Assembly: GCF_014647515.1 (NCBI RefSeq)
Contig: NZ_BMPI01000082.1
Location: 1-45,892 of the forward strand
From: Dactylosporangium sucinum
GTDB taxonomy: Bacteria; Actinomycetota; Actinomycetes; Mycobacteriales; Micromonosporaceae
Direction: 5' to 3'
Length of the DNA: 45,892 nt
Position numbers and translations under genes: made by a program. The stretch's first letter is position 1; each line of letters starts with the position of its first letter. The notes beneath the pieces were generated by a model. It did not search any database. It worked only from the letters and a program-made list of their open reading frames with translations, and was not told the origin of the DNA. This document shows positions 23,546 to 32,064 of the stretch, in pieces.

Positions 23546-24433
23546 TCAGGTCGGCCGGCGTAGCTGGTTGCCGGGCGGCGGTGGACCCTGGTCGGCTTCT
23601 TGCGGGAGGAGGCGCGGGTCGGCCAGCAACTGCGGAATTCTGCGGTACCAGCTGCGGTGGTTGCGCCCCATCCGTGCGTCGTCAGCGGCGGCTGCGGCCG
23701 CGGCGGCGAGCCGCTGCCGATCGAGCACCCCGGCCAGAGCCAGGCGAACCAATGCGACCCGCCAGGTGTTGGCCGGGTTCCAGTACCGCTCGGATCCCAG
23801 CAATGCCTTCTGCACACCGGGCGAGGGCTCGAACAGCGACCAGACGGACCGTTCGGCCAGATCCGGGTCCGCACGTATCGCGCCGGTGATGGAGTCGCTG
23901 AACAGCAGGCCCCTGACCATCAGCACGAGATAGTCCCCCGACGTGCTGTCCGGCTGCAATACCCCGGCCAGCTCCAGGTGCCGCAGCCGTCGCCAGATGT
24001 CCCACCAGATGGGGCCGAACAGGCCGACCTCGGTCTCGGCCGCCTCCGCGCGCAAGGTGGCCTCCGTGAACGCCTGCCGCCACTCGGGCGTCCGCGAGGT
24101 GAGCACCCGGTCGATGTCGGACGCCGGTGGATGCAGGAACACGAACGAGCCCACCCGCCGCACGACGTCGACGGGACCCACGGCCAGGGCCAGGACGGCA
24201 CGCGTCCGGACGCGTTCGCTCCAGGCCTGCGCGGTCAAGCCCTGCCGCTGCTCCGGGCCGGGCACCGCGCACAGCCGTCGACGCAGCGCCTCCCACGTCC
24301 CCGCCCGCACCTCGTCGGACAGGCCGGAAAGGGCCGCGAGCACACCGTCGCTGTCATCCGCCTCGAACGACGCGACCACGGCAGACACTGAACGCACGTC
24401 GGACACAAGACCAGGATGCCGTACCTCGGACAT
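23546..24433 (-). CDS. DUF6493-like protein, probably truncated
   Basis: A 295-residue soluble helical protein. The stretch NPANTWRVALVRLALAGVLDRQRL followed by WYRRIPQLLADPRLL resembles the N-terminal part of large DUF6493 proteins, which as I recall are several hundred residues longer. Here the frame ends in a low-complexity PPPPGNQLRRPT tail. It may be a truncated copy or a shorter relative. No enzyme motif is visible. The ATG at 24433 lacks a clear SD, so the start is uncertain and downstream GTGs are possible. Expression is unproven. Confidence 0.5.
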   Translation of the reverse strand: MSEVRHPGLVSDVRSVSAVVASFEADDSDGVLAALSGLSDEVRAGTWEALRRRLCAVPGPEQRQGLTAQAWSERVRTRAVLALAVGPVDVVRRVGSFVFLHPPASDIDRVLTSRTPEWRQAFTEATLRAEAAETEVGLFGPIWWDIWRRLRHLELAGVLQPDSTSGDYLVLMVRGLLFSDSITGAIRADPDLAERSVWSLFEPSPGVQKALLGSERYWNPANTWRVALVRLALAGVLDRQRLAAAAAAAADDARMGRNHRSWYRRIPQLLADPRLLPQEADQGPPPPGNQLRRPT

Positions 24434-24792
24434 CCGAGCGGTGCCGATCAGGGCCCTGCAGGTGGTCGGGGCCGATGGCGGGCGCCTTCGGGCCAGTCGG
24501 TCAGCTCAGCAACGCGCCGTGCGCGAGGTCCCGGGAGATCTTTCGGTAGTAGGTGGCCAGGTCCGCGTCGATGCCTGGTTGGTGGCGTCGTCGAGGTCCT
24601 GCGTGGCTGGGGCGGGCGGCCGCGCGCCCGGCGCGGCATCGCGCCGGGGCAAGCCGTTCGTAACCCTCCAAAGCGCCACAACCGGCATTCTTCCAGCAAC
24701 GGACCACAAGGACACACCCGCACTACCCGCCACTAGGTGGCGCCTCGGACCGCGTCTTGCTCGTCTGGCGGGCCGGCGGCGGCTCTCGCTGA
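24434..24792. other. Gene-poor stretch with a possible ORF remnant
   Basis: No gene with a good start and domain is seen. A minus-strand frame ending at 24501 closes with DLATYYRKISRDLAHGALL, which looks protein-like, but upstream it dissolves into Arg/Ala/Pro-rich sequence. It may be a decayed gene end. Confidence 0.25.
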
Positions 24793-25914
24793 TCACATTT
24801 CCGCCGGGGGCCGGAGCAGATCGCCGCGGCGGGCACCGCGCACCGTGCGAACGGCGGCGGTGCTCCATGCCGCGACCAGCAGCAGGTAGAGGGTCACGGC
24901 CAGGGCACTGAGGGTGGCGGCGTGGCTGCGGGCGGCGAGGCCGGCGGTGCCGGTGACGAGGGTGCCGACGGGGAAGACGAAGCTCCACCAGGCCAGCGTG
25001 AACGGCAGGCCCTCGCCCGATCTCGCGGTGCGGATCGAAATGGCGGCGGCCAGGACCAGCCACAGCATGGCGAACCCGAACGCGGGCATACCGTAGAACA
25101 TTGCGAAGACCTGCGCGCCGGTGCTGTACGGGGCCGGCAGTACGGTCGTGGCGGCGACGCCGAGCAGGTGGGCGGCGGTGATGGACTGGCCGATCGGACC
25201 GAGCACGATCCACAGCGTCGGCACCAGGCGGGCCGGGCCGACGTGGTGGCGCACGAGCCGGGCCCACAGCTGGGGCAGGATGATCAGTGTGGCGACGAGG
25301 CTCATGCCGAACAGGGCGTAGCCGGCGAGCAGCAGGTCGAGGCGGAGTTGCCCGGCCGGCAGGTGCGGCACCAGCAGCGCGCCGTTGGCGGCCGACACCA
25401 TGGGCGGCACGACCGGCATGAGCCACCCGCCGAATGCGCCGTCCGGGCCGGTCCGATGCCGGGTCATCATGAGGTACGGGATCGCGACCGCCGTGACCAG
25501 GCCACCGGCCGTGCCGGCCACCCACAGCACGGCGTCGACGACGACGGCGGTGTGACCAAGCCAGTCCTGCCCCAGCAGCAGCGCGCCGCCGCCGACCGTC
25601 ATCGCGGCCATCGGCGGCGCACCCCAGAACTGAGCCATCACCGGGTCGGCGGCGTGCCCGAGCGCGGTCGCGCGGTGCCGGCGCAGGTGCACCGCCCACG
25701 CCACCGTGAGCAGCACCAGCAGCCCGGCCGCCAGCGCCCACACGAGGGTGGCGGCGGGTCGCAGGCCGGGCAGGCGCAGCGGCAGCACCCCGGCGGCGTT
25801 GGCGACGATCCCGGTCCCCATGACGGTGGCGAACCAGTTCGGCCCGAGATACCCGAACGGGTCACGGCGTTCCGGCGCGCGGGCGGCGTTCGGGGCGGCG
25901 AGCACAGCGGTCAT
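24793..25914 (-). CDS. TDT/SLAC1-family transporter (TehA/Mae1/sulfite exporter type)
   Basis: A 373-residue membrane protein with about ten helices. The opening YLGPNWFATVMGTGIVANAAG is the TDT/SLAC1 signature in helix 1; other helices carry FWGAPPMAAMTVGGGALLL, PPMVSAANGALLVPHLP and GPIGQSITAAHLLG. Characterised members carry malate, sulfite, tellurite or chloride. The ATG at 25914 is chosen over 25974 because the longer form would leave only 11 bases to the divergent LysR start. The LysR gene probably controls it. The substrate cannot be told from the sequence. Confidence 0.85.
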   Translation of the reverse strand: MTAVLAAPNAARAPERRDPFGYLGPNWFATVMGTGIVANAAGVLPLRLPGLRPAATLVWALAAGLLVLLTVAWAVHLRRHRATALGHAADPVMAQFWGAPPMAAMTVGGGALLLGQDWLGHTAVVVDAVLWVAGTAGGLVTAVAIPYLMMTRHRTGPDGAFGGWLMPVVPPMVSAANGALLVPHLPAGQLRLDLLLAGYALFGMSLVATLIILPQLWARLVRHHVGPARLVPTLWIVLGPIGQSITAAHLLGVAATTVLPAPYSTGAQVFAMFYGMPAFGFAMLWLVLAAAISIRTARSGEGLPFTLAWWSFVFPVGTLVTGTAGLAARSHAATLSALAVTLYLLLVAAWSTAAVRTVRGARRGDLLRPPAEM

Positions 25915-25971
25915 GGGTTCGACGGTCCCCCGGCCGCGGCGGCCCCGGTAGGCGGCGATCGCGTCTGACGT

Positions 25972-25988
25972 CATAGTCTGGCGTTATG
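25972..25988 (+). promoter_or_regulatory. LysR box overlapping the LysR start, with leaderless -10
   Basis: CATA (25972-25975), nine bases, TATG (25985-25988): a perfect CATA-N9-TATG palindrome fitting the T-N11-A rule for LysR regulators. It includes the LysR ATG itself (25986). TAGTCT (25974-25979) lies 6 bases before the ATG as a leaderless -10. Confidence 0.5.
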
Positions 25989-26897
25989 CCCTTGCCGCCG
26001 CTGGTGACGGATCTGAGCAGCTTCGACCTGCTGCTGTCCGTGGTCCGGCTCGGCAGTGTCGGCCGGGCCGCCGCGGCGCACCGCATCTCGCAGCCCGCGG
26101 CCAGCGCCCGCCTGCGGCAGCTGGAACGGCAGCTCGGGGTCACTCTGCTGGATCGCACCCCGCGCGGATCCACGCTCACGGAGGCCGGCGTCCTCGTGGC
26201 TGACTGGGCCCGGGCCGCCGTCGACGCCGCGGCCGCCCTGGCCGTCGCCGCCGCCGCGCTGCGCAGCAGCATGGACAGCCGGCTCGCCGTCGCGGCCAGC
26301 CAGACCGTCGCCGAGTACCTCCTGCCGGGCTGGCTCGTGACGCTGCGCCGCGACCACCCCGACCTGACCGTCGCGCTGCGGGCCGGCAACTCCGCGCAGG
26401 TGGCCACCGCGGTCCTGGACGGCGAGGCCGGGCTCGGGTTCGTGGAGGGGCCGGACCTGCCGGCCGGGTTGCGCGCCGAACCCGTCGCGGAGGACCGGCT
26501 TGTCGTACTCGTGCCCCCGGGGCATCCGTGGAGCCGCCGCCGACGCGGCATCACCCCGGCCGAACTGGCCGCCACCCCGCTGGTCGCCCGGGAGGCCGAG
26601 TCCGGCACCCGCCGCGCCTTGGAGGAGGCACTGCGCACCAACGGATGCGGCCCGGCCGCGGCGCCGATGCTCGAGCTGTCGTCGACCACCGCGATCAAGC
26701 ACGCCGTCGCCGCCGGCAGCGGTCCGGCGGTGCTGAGCTCCCTCGCCGTCGCCGGCGAGATCTCCGCCGGCACGTTGGTCGCCGTTCCCGTCACCGGGCT
26801 GCCGCTGCGGCGCAGCCTGCGGGTGGTGTGGCCGGTCGGACGGCAGCTCACCGGACCGGCGCGGGACCTGTACGCGGTCGCCCGGCGCGCCACATAG
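25986..26897 (+). CDS. LysR-family transcriptional regulator
   Basis: A 303-residue regulator. The HTH (~10-68) reads LSSFDLLLSVVRLGSVGRAAAAHRISQPAASARLRQLERQLGVTLLDR, the LysR signature. A linker helix and a periplasmic-binding-like effector domain (~92-295) follow. It starts 72 bases from the divergent TDT transporter. This pairing is common for sulfite and related anion exporters, but the effector is not evident. No SD precedes the ATG; the -10 at 6 bases suggests a leaderless message. Confidence 0.88.
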   Translation: MPLPPLVTDLSSFDLLLSVVRLGSVGRAAAAHRISQPAASARLRQLERQLGVTLLDRTPRGSTLTEAGVLVADWARAAVDAAAALAVAAAALRSSMDSRLAVAASQTVAEYLLPGWLVTLRRDHPDLTVALRAGNSAQVATAVLDGEAGLGFVEGPDLPAGLRAEPVAEDRLVVLVPPGHPWSRRRRGITPAELAATPLVAREAESGTRRALEEALRTNGCGPAAAPMLELSSTTAIKHAVAAGSGPAVLSSLAVAGEISAGTLVAVPVTGLPLRRSLRVVWPVGRQLTGPARDLYAVARRAT

Positions 26898-27006
26898 CAA
26901 GGACGCGGTCGCCCCTTCGACGAGACGTCGCGACGCGGACTGCGGGCACCGCGCGGTGTCGTGTGCGCGCCGACGGCCGACACCCGCCCGGGTTCTAGCG
27001 AAACCA

Positions 27007-27020
27007 ACCAAGCGCTTGCT
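27007..27020. promoter_or_regulatory. KstR2-type operator upstream of the MFS gene
   Basis: The palindrome CAAGCGCTTG at 27009-27018, with the outer A and T, fits the published KstR2 consensus AnCAAGnnCTTGnT exactly. TACGCT at 27020-27025 may be the -10. The remainder of 26898-27144 shows no gene. Confidence 0.6.
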
Positions 27021-27144
27021 ACGCTGCGGTGGCTGGTCGCCCCCGGTGCCTGACCGGCGTGCCTGGCTACTCCCCTGCGGCCGCGCGTCGCCAGGTGTCC
27101 CCGACTGGCTCCAACGAGGCCACCCCAGGAGGGCGAACAGCCTG

Positions 27145-28356
27145 ATGTTCCGGGCGCTGCGACACCCTCCGTTCCGGACGCTGTGGACGCTGGTCGTCCT
27201 GGGTCAGCTCGGCTACTGGTTCTCGTCGATCGCATTCCAGTGGGAGGTCGCCCACCACACCGGCAACGACCCGCTGGCCCTGGGCGCGCTCTACTTCTGC
27301 GGCCTCGCCCCGTTCCTGCTGTTCTCCCTGCCGGCCGGGATCGTCGCCGACAGTTGGGACAGACGCAGGCTGATCATCCTCGTCCAGGCCGCCGCGTCAC
27401 TCCTGGCCCTGACCGCCACCCTGCTGGCCGCGCTGACAACCATGTCCGTCCTGGTGTTGATGACACTGAGCTTCCTGTCCGGATGCGTCGCCACCGTCCT
27501 GTCCCCGGCCAGCCACGCCCTCATCGCCACGGTCGTCCCCCTGGAGGACATGGTGAGCGCGGTACCGCTGCAGTCGACGGGCGTCAACCTGGCCCGCATC
27601 ACCGGACCGGCGCTCGTCGGGCCGATCCTCATGGTCGGTGGACCGGTCGGCGCTTTCGGCGCGTACGCGGTCCTGTCCATCGGCGCCGCGGCTCTGGCCG
27701 GACGGCTCGCCGCGTCCGTGGGTCCTGCCGCGCCGGTACCGGCCGAGACGCTCCGGCAACGACTGACGGCCGGCATCAACCACGTGCGCCAGCGGCGCCC
27801 GATGCTGGCGGCACTCGCCGTCGTCTCGGCGACCTCCCTGTTCGGCTCCTCCTACATGGCGCAACTTCCGCTGATCGGGGCGCGCGTCTCCGACAACAGC
27901 GACACAGCGTTCCTGAGCCTGGTCACCCTGGGCGGCATCGGATCACTCCTCGGAGTGCTCTCCGTCGCCCGGCGCGGCCGCAACCTCGGCGTGGCCGCGG
28001 CGGCGGGCCAACTGGCGGCGCTGGGAGTGGTCGTGGGACTGATCGGCGTGACGCGATCGTTCCCTGTGCTCACGGTCCTCATGATCCTCGGCGGCGCACT
28101 GGGCTTCTCGATCATGACGTCGATCAACTCCATCCTGCAGCACGTCGTCGACGACGCCCAGCGCGGGCGGGTGATGAGCCTGTACTTCGTCTGCTGGGGT
28201 GGCCTGCTTCCGCTCGGCGGCCTGGGCCTCGGGAGCCTGGTCCGAACGGTCGGCGTCGGCTGGGCGTTCGCCTGCAGCGGGTGCCTGGCCGTCCTGGCCG
28301 GGCTCGGCATCGCGTGGCACAGTCGCCGATCCGCGAGCCGCCCGGCCGGCGACTGA
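27145..28356 (+). CDS. MFS exporter (MFS_3/EntS-like)
   Basis: A 403-residue, 12-helix transporter. It opens with FRALRHPPFRTLWTLVVLGQLGYWFSSIAFQWEV, typical of the MFS_3 drug/siderophore exporter group. The loop between helices 2 and 3 has the motif A variant GIVADSWDRRRLI, and helix 4-5 has LSPASHALIATVVP. AGGAGG (27127-27132) lies 12 bases before the ATG at 27145; the longer frame from 26956 would cover the operator. A KstR2-like TetR gene lies downstream and both carry the same operator, so this exporter is probably its target. Cargo unknown. Confidence 0.85.
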   Translation: MFRALRHPPFRTLWTLVVLGQLGYWFSSIAFQWEVAHHTGNDPLALGALYFCGLAPFLLFSLPAGIVADSWDRRRLIILVQAAASLLALTATLLAALTTMSVLVLMTLSFLSGCVATVLSPASHALIATVVPLEDMVSAVPLQSTGVNLARITGPALVGPILMVGGPVGAFGAYAVLSIGAAALAGRLAASVGPAAPVPAETLRQRLTAGINHVRQRRPMLAALAVVSATSLFGSSYMAQLPLIGARVSDNSDTAFLSLVTLGGIGSLLGVLSVARRGRNLGVAAAAGQLAALGVVVGLIGVTRSFPVLTVLMILGGALGFSIMTSINSILQHVVDDAQRGRVMSLYFVCWGGLLPLGGLGLGSLVRTVGVGWAFACSGCLAVLAGLGIAWHSRRSASRPAGD

Positions 28357-28357
28357 C

Positions 28358-28380
28358 GCGTCCGCCCGTCCGGGCGACGC
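28358..28380 (+). terminator. Hairpin after the MFS gene
   Basis: GCGT plus CGCCCG pair with CGGGCG plus ACGC around a two-base loop and one bulge, immediately after the MFS stop. Confidence 0.45.
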
Positions 28381-28432
28381 AGCAGGGCGAGAGGTCACGC
28401 GGAGGTCACCGACCAAACGGACACACCGGCGT

Positions 28433-28446
28433 AACAAGCGCTTGGT
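28433..28446. promoter_or_regulatory. KstR2-type operator upstream of the TetR gene
   Basis: CAAGCGCTTG at 28435-28444 with flanking A and T again fits AnCAAGnnCTTGnT, and TA/TA extend the symmetry. It shares a perfect core with the site at 27009-27018, 1.4 kb away. Confidence 0.6.
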
Positions 28447-28556
28447 AGAACTGACAGGTACCGCATGCCGCCGACCCGACACCGTCAGCGGCGACCACCC
28501 GAGGATGCTGTGATGGTGCAACCCATCGAACCGGACGTCGAGCTGCGAGGAACACG

Positions 28557-29144
28557 TTGACGCGAGTGCTGAAAGACCGACGCGAGACGATTCTCGACAG
28601 TGCCGCCGCCCTGTTCGCCAGCAAGGGTGTGGCGGCCACCACCGTGCGTCAGATCGCCGACGAGGCCGGCCTTCTCTCCGGCAGTCTCTACCATCACTTC
28701 GACTCCAAGGAGGCGATGGTCGACGAGATCATCTCGTCGTACCTGACGGACCTCCAAGCCCGGTACGAGACCGTACTGGCGCGAGAGGCCGGTTCCCGCG
28801 AGCAGCTGCACGACCTGATCATGGTGTCGCTGGAGGTGGTCGAGGCGCACCCGCACGCCACGGAGATCTACCAGAACGACGTCAACTACCTGCTGCAGTT
28901 CGAGCGGTTCAGCTACCTCAGGAGCGCCGGCCGGGCGGTCCAGGACGCCTGGCTCCGGGTGATCCAGGCGGGCATCGCCGAGGGAGCGTTTCGCGCCGAT
29001 GTCGACCCGAAGATCCTGTACCGGCTCATGCGCAACTCCCTGTGGCTGTCGGTGCGCTGGTTCAAGCCGAGCAGGGCATATCCGATAGCCAAGCTGGCCG
29101 AAGACTGCACGTCGCTGTTCCTCGACGGTCTCGCCGTTCGCTGA
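28557..29144 (+). CDS. KstR2-like TetR-family regulator
   Basis: A 195-residue repressor. The HTH reads RRETILDSAAALFASKGVAATTVRQIADEAGLLSGSLYHHFDSKEAMVDE, and the C-terminal helices include YLTDLQARYETVL, NDVNYLLQFERFSYL and SLWLSVRWFKPS. These blocks closely follow mycobacterial KstR2, a CoA-ester-responsive repressor of steroid C/D-ring genes. No steroid gene is visible here. The TTG at 28557 has an AGGA site 5 bases upstream and overlaps the stop of a 15-codon frame (28513-28560). Its operator copies flank the MFS gene and its own promoter. Confidence 0.85.
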   Translation: MTRVLKDRRETILDSAAALFASKGVAATTVRQIADEAGLLSGSLYHHFDSKEAMVDEIISSYLTDLQARYETVLAREAGSREQLHDLIMVSLEVVEAHPHATEIYQNDVNYLLQFERFSYLRSAGRAVQDAWLRVIQAGIAEGAFRADVDPKILYRLMRNSLWLSVRWFKPSRAYPIAKLAEDCTSLFLDGLAVR

Positions 29145-29190
29145 TCGCGCAGCACCGACGTCGGCCGCTGATCCTGTTTCGGCTCGGACC

Positions 29191-30225
29191 TCACCAGCGG
29201 CGTTCGACCTCCTCGACGTGCCCGTAGACGTCGTCGAAGCGGACCGTGCGGCCATCCGCCAGCGTGATCTCGCCGCGGTAGTGCCCGAAGCAGGTGTCGC
29301 CCCGGCTCATCACGATCCAGCGGTTGAACACGTGCCGCACGTGCCGCTCCGGCGTGAAGGTCACCCGGACCGACGGTCCGGTGAGGGTCCACGGGGTGAG
29401 CAGGTCGCCCGGATCGTATTGCCAGTCCAGGTGTTCGCTGATCTTGTGCAGCCTCCCGTCCACGCGGAGCCAGTTCTCGGTGGAAGGCGTGCCGTCGGTC
29501 CACTTCCCCCCGAACTGCAGGCCGATCTCGCGCCCGTCGGCGCTGGTCCCGTTGCCGGATCCCCAGTTCCAGAAGGTGAAGTACGGCCAGCGTCCCCGGC
29601 CGCGGTCGTGCACCGCGAACGACGAGCCGGCACTCACCTCGTGGCGGACACCGTCGACCGTCACCACGCCCTCGGCGCGCAGGCAGTTGTCCTTCTTCGT
29701 GTACTGGAAGACGGTGTCGCTCCATGGCACCACCACACCCATCGACTCATGCCCGGGAGCGGCGAGGATGCGCAGGTCGACGTCGATGCGTGGGGACCGG
29801 GCGAACAGCACGGTGCCGGCGCCGTCCGGTGTCAGCCGGATCAGCACAGGGCCCCGGCTCGCCTGCATGGGTTCCTGGTTCAGCGGATCGCGCATCCCGG
29901 CGTGGCCGGGGAGCCACCGGTTGCCACCCTGCCGGATGCCCTGGTGCGTCAGGCGGTCCTCGTAGGTGACGGCCACGTTCGCCCGGTAGTCGTGGTGCGA
30001 GATGTTGAGCGAGACGACGGCGGTCGGCGTGGTGATCGCCCAGTACTCGAATCGCTTGTTGCGGCCCCAGCCGCGCAGGTTCGTGCGGTGCAACGCGGAT
30101 CGGGTCCAGCCGACCGCTTCCGGGTTCAGCCTGCCGGACGGCAGGCACAGATCCACCGGCTCGGTGATCTCCCGCTCGGGGACGCGTTCGCCCCCGCGTG
30201 GCACCGTTGTCACAGGCAGTCTCAC
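29191..30225 (-). CDS. DUF2804 protein in a sugar ABC operon
   Basis: A 344-residue protein of the DUF2804 family. It opens EITEPVDLCLPSGRLNPEAVGW, continues with GWGRNKRFEYWAITTP and GTVLFARSPRIDVDLRI, and ends in repeated beta-strands with HDRGRGRWPYFTFWNWGSG and HVFNRWIVMSRGDT. This suggests a lipocalin-like beta-sandwich. No signal peptide, so cytoplasmic. I know of no established activity for this family. The GTG at 30225 lies 4 bases after the stop of the upstream permease, so it is the fourth gene of a LacI-controlled sugar operon and should act on, bind or sense the imported saccharide (inference). Confidence 0.82.
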   Translation of the reverse strand: MRLPVTTVPRGGERVPEREITEPVDLCLPSGRLNPEAVGWTRSALHRTNLRGWGRNKRFEYWAITTPTAVVSLNISHHDYRANVAVTYEDRLTHQGIRQGGNRWLPGHAGMRDPLNQEPMQASRGPVLIRLTPDGAGTVLFARSPRIDVDLRILAAPGHESMGVVVPWSDTVFQYTKKDNCLRAEGVVTVDGVRHEVSAGSSFAVHDRGRGRWPYFTFWNWGSGNGTSADGREIGLQFGGKWTDGTPSTENWLRVDGRLHKISEHLDWQYDPGDLLTPWTLTGPSVRVTFTPERHVRHVFNRWIVMSRGDTCFGHYRGEITLADGRTVRFDDVYGHVEEVERRW

Positions 30226-30229
30226 CGGG

Positions 30230-31138
30230 TCAGCCTTTCGTCGCGCCGTCGGCCAGGCCGCGGATCAGCCACTTCTGCACCAGCAAAGCGACCACGACCA
30301 CCGGGATGACCGTGATCATGCCGGCGGCCGCGAGAGCGCCCCAGTTGGCGCCCTTGTCGGTGTCGCCGACCATGCCCGCGATCGCCACCGGAACGGTGAC
30401 GGCGTGCCGGCTCGTCAGCACCATGGCGAACAGCAGTTCCTCCCACGCCAGGACGATGCTGAAGATGAAGGTCGCCAGCAGGCCCGGGATCGAGATGGGG
30501 AGGATGACGCGGAAGAAGGTGCCCATGCGCGAGCAGCCGTCGAGCATCGCCGACTCCTCGAGTTCCTTCGGCAGCGCCAGGAAATAGCCGCGGCTGAGCC
30601 ACATGACATAGGGGATGATGAACGAGCAGTACGCAAGGATGAGTGTGGCGTGCGTGTCGGTCAGGCCGAGGTTGCGCGCCACCAGGAACATCGGCACCGC
30701 GAGGGCGATTGGCGGCACCCCGCGTGACGCCAGGATCAGCACCCCGATGAGGCCTGCCCCGCGGATTCTCAGCCGGGCCAACGCGTATCCCGCCATGGCA
30801 CCGGCGGCCAGCGACAGCACGGACGAGCCACCGGCGACCAGGGCCGTGTTGAGCATCTTGCCCGCCAGCCCGGCGCTGGTCATTGCCTCGGCGTACTGGG
30901 TCCCGGTAGGGACGAAGAGGAATGTCGGCGGCGTGGTGAAGATGTCCCGTTGCAGCTTCACCGAGGTCAGCAGCATCCAGCCCAGCGGCAGCAGGAACAG
31001 CGCGCACACCACGACGCCCGCGGCGACCCTGACCCGGTGGGCGGTCCGGGGCCGCGAGCGGCGCGCCGCGGTCGCGTCGCTCGCCGCGGGCTTGTCAGGC
31101 ATGGCCGGGACGGCGGACGTGGCCTGCGTGGTGGTCAC
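30230..31138 (-). CDS. Sugar ABC transporter permease, MalG/CUT1 type
   Basis: A 302-residue integral membrane protein with six helices. An N-terminal basic tail precedes VAAGVVVCALFLLPLGWMLLTSVK. The EAA loop is LEESAMLDGCSRMGTFFRVILPISIPGL, which contacts the ATPase. The GTG at 31138 overlaps the stop of the MalF-type gene by four bases (GTGA). No ATPase gene is in the operon; CUT1 systems in actinomycetes usually share a common MsiK-type ATPase encoded elsewhere. Confidence 0.92.
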   Translation of the reverse strand: MTTTQATSAVPAMPDKPAASDATAARRSRPRTAHRVRVAAGVVVCALFLLPLGWMLLTSVKLQRDIFTTPPTFLFVPTGTQYAEAMTSAGLAGKMLNTALVAGGSSVLSLAAGAMAGYALARLRIRGAGLIGVLILASRGVPPIALAVPMFLVARNLGLTDTHATLILAYCSFIIPYVMWLSRGYFLALPKELEESAMLDGCSRMGTFFRVILPISIPGLLATFIFSIVLAWEELLFAMVLTSRHAVTVPVAIAGMVGDTDKGANWGALAAAGMITVIPVVVVALLVQKWLIRGLADGATKG

Positions 31139-32058
31139 AGCCGGTTCTCCAGTCTCCTGCTGCCCAGTAGGAAGACAGCGGTCAGCGCCATGGTGATCAC
31201 CAGCACGATGATCGCCATCGCGGCGGATTCGCTGAACTTGAGCAACTGGAACGCCTGCCGGTAGATGTACAGGTTCACCACATTGGTTGCCTGGCCCGGT
31301 CCGCCGTTGGTGGTCGAGACGATGATGTCGAACATCTTCACCGCCCCCAGCCAGCGGACCACGAAGGTGGCCGCGATGATCGGCGAGAGCATCGGCAGAC
31401 TGATCGACCTCATGGTCTGCCACCAGTTGGCGCCGTCGACGGCCGCGGCCTCGAACACGTCCTTCGGCAGCGCCAGCAACGCGGCCGAAGCGATCAGCGC
31501 CACGAACGGGACGGACCGCCAGGTGTCGATGATGACGATCGTGATCATGGCGATCCCGGAGTCGCCGAACCACTCGACCGGCCCGACTCCGAACAGCCCG
31601 ATGAACCACGTCACCACGCCCCACAGCGGGTCGAGCATGATCTTCCAGATGCCTCCGGAGACCACCGGTGCCACGACCATGGGGATGAGGAAGAGCGCGC
31701 GGACGATGCCGCGCCCCCTCCACTCGGCGTTGATCAGGAAGGCGACGCCGAAGCCGAGCGCGATCTGCACCGGCAGGGCAAGCACCAGATAGACCCCGGT
31801 GACCTGCAACGAGTTCAGGAACGACTCGTCCTCCAGGACACCGCGGTAGTTGTCGAACCCCACCCAGTCCGACGGAGCGAACGTCGCCAGGCTGAAGGAC
31901 CTGAAACTGATGTCCAATGTGTACAGCAAGGGGTAGGCCAGGACCGCGGTCAGCAGGACGGTGGCCGGCGCCAGGAAGGCCCAGCGGCTCGCACCGTCGC
32001 GCAGTCGCGACCACGCTTTCGCCCTGGATCGGCGCAGGGGCGGGGATTCGACCGTCAT
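31135..32058 (-). CDS. Sugar ABC transporter permease, MalF/CUT1 type
   Basis: A 307-residue permease with six helices. The first, WAFLAPATVLLTAVLAYPLLYTLDISF, is a typical CUT1 opening, and the EAA loop is FEAAAVDGANWWQTMRSISLPML. The ATG at 32058 lies 6 bases downstream of the binding-protein stop, so the genes are co-transcribed and tightly linked in translation. Confidence 0.92.
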   Translation of the reverse strand: MTVESPPLRRSRAKAWSRLRDGASRWAFLAPATVLLTAVLAYPLLYTLDISFRSFSLATFAPSDWVGFDNYRGVLEDESFLNSLQVTGVYLVLALPVQIALGFGVAFLINAEWRGRGIVRALFLIPMVVAPVVSGGIWKIMLDPLWGVVTWFIGLFGVGPVEWFGDSGIAMITIVIIDTWRSVPFVALIASAALLALPKDVFEAAAVDGANWWQTMRSISLPMLSPIIAATFVVRWLGAVKMFDIIVSTTNGGPGQATNVVNLYIYRQAFQLLKFSESAAMAIIVLVITMALTAVFLLGSRRLENRL

Positions 32059-32064
32059 GGTTCG

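Noticed and set aside
25862..27235. A 457-codon minus-strand frame over the LysR gene
   Set aside because: It lies antisense to the LysR gene with Ser/Arg-rich translation and no domain.
28557..29144. Steroid catabolic cluster around the KstR2-like gene
   Set aside because: None of the visible neighbours is a CoA ligase, hydrolase or dehydrogenase of ring degradation; only the regulator and its motif are alike.
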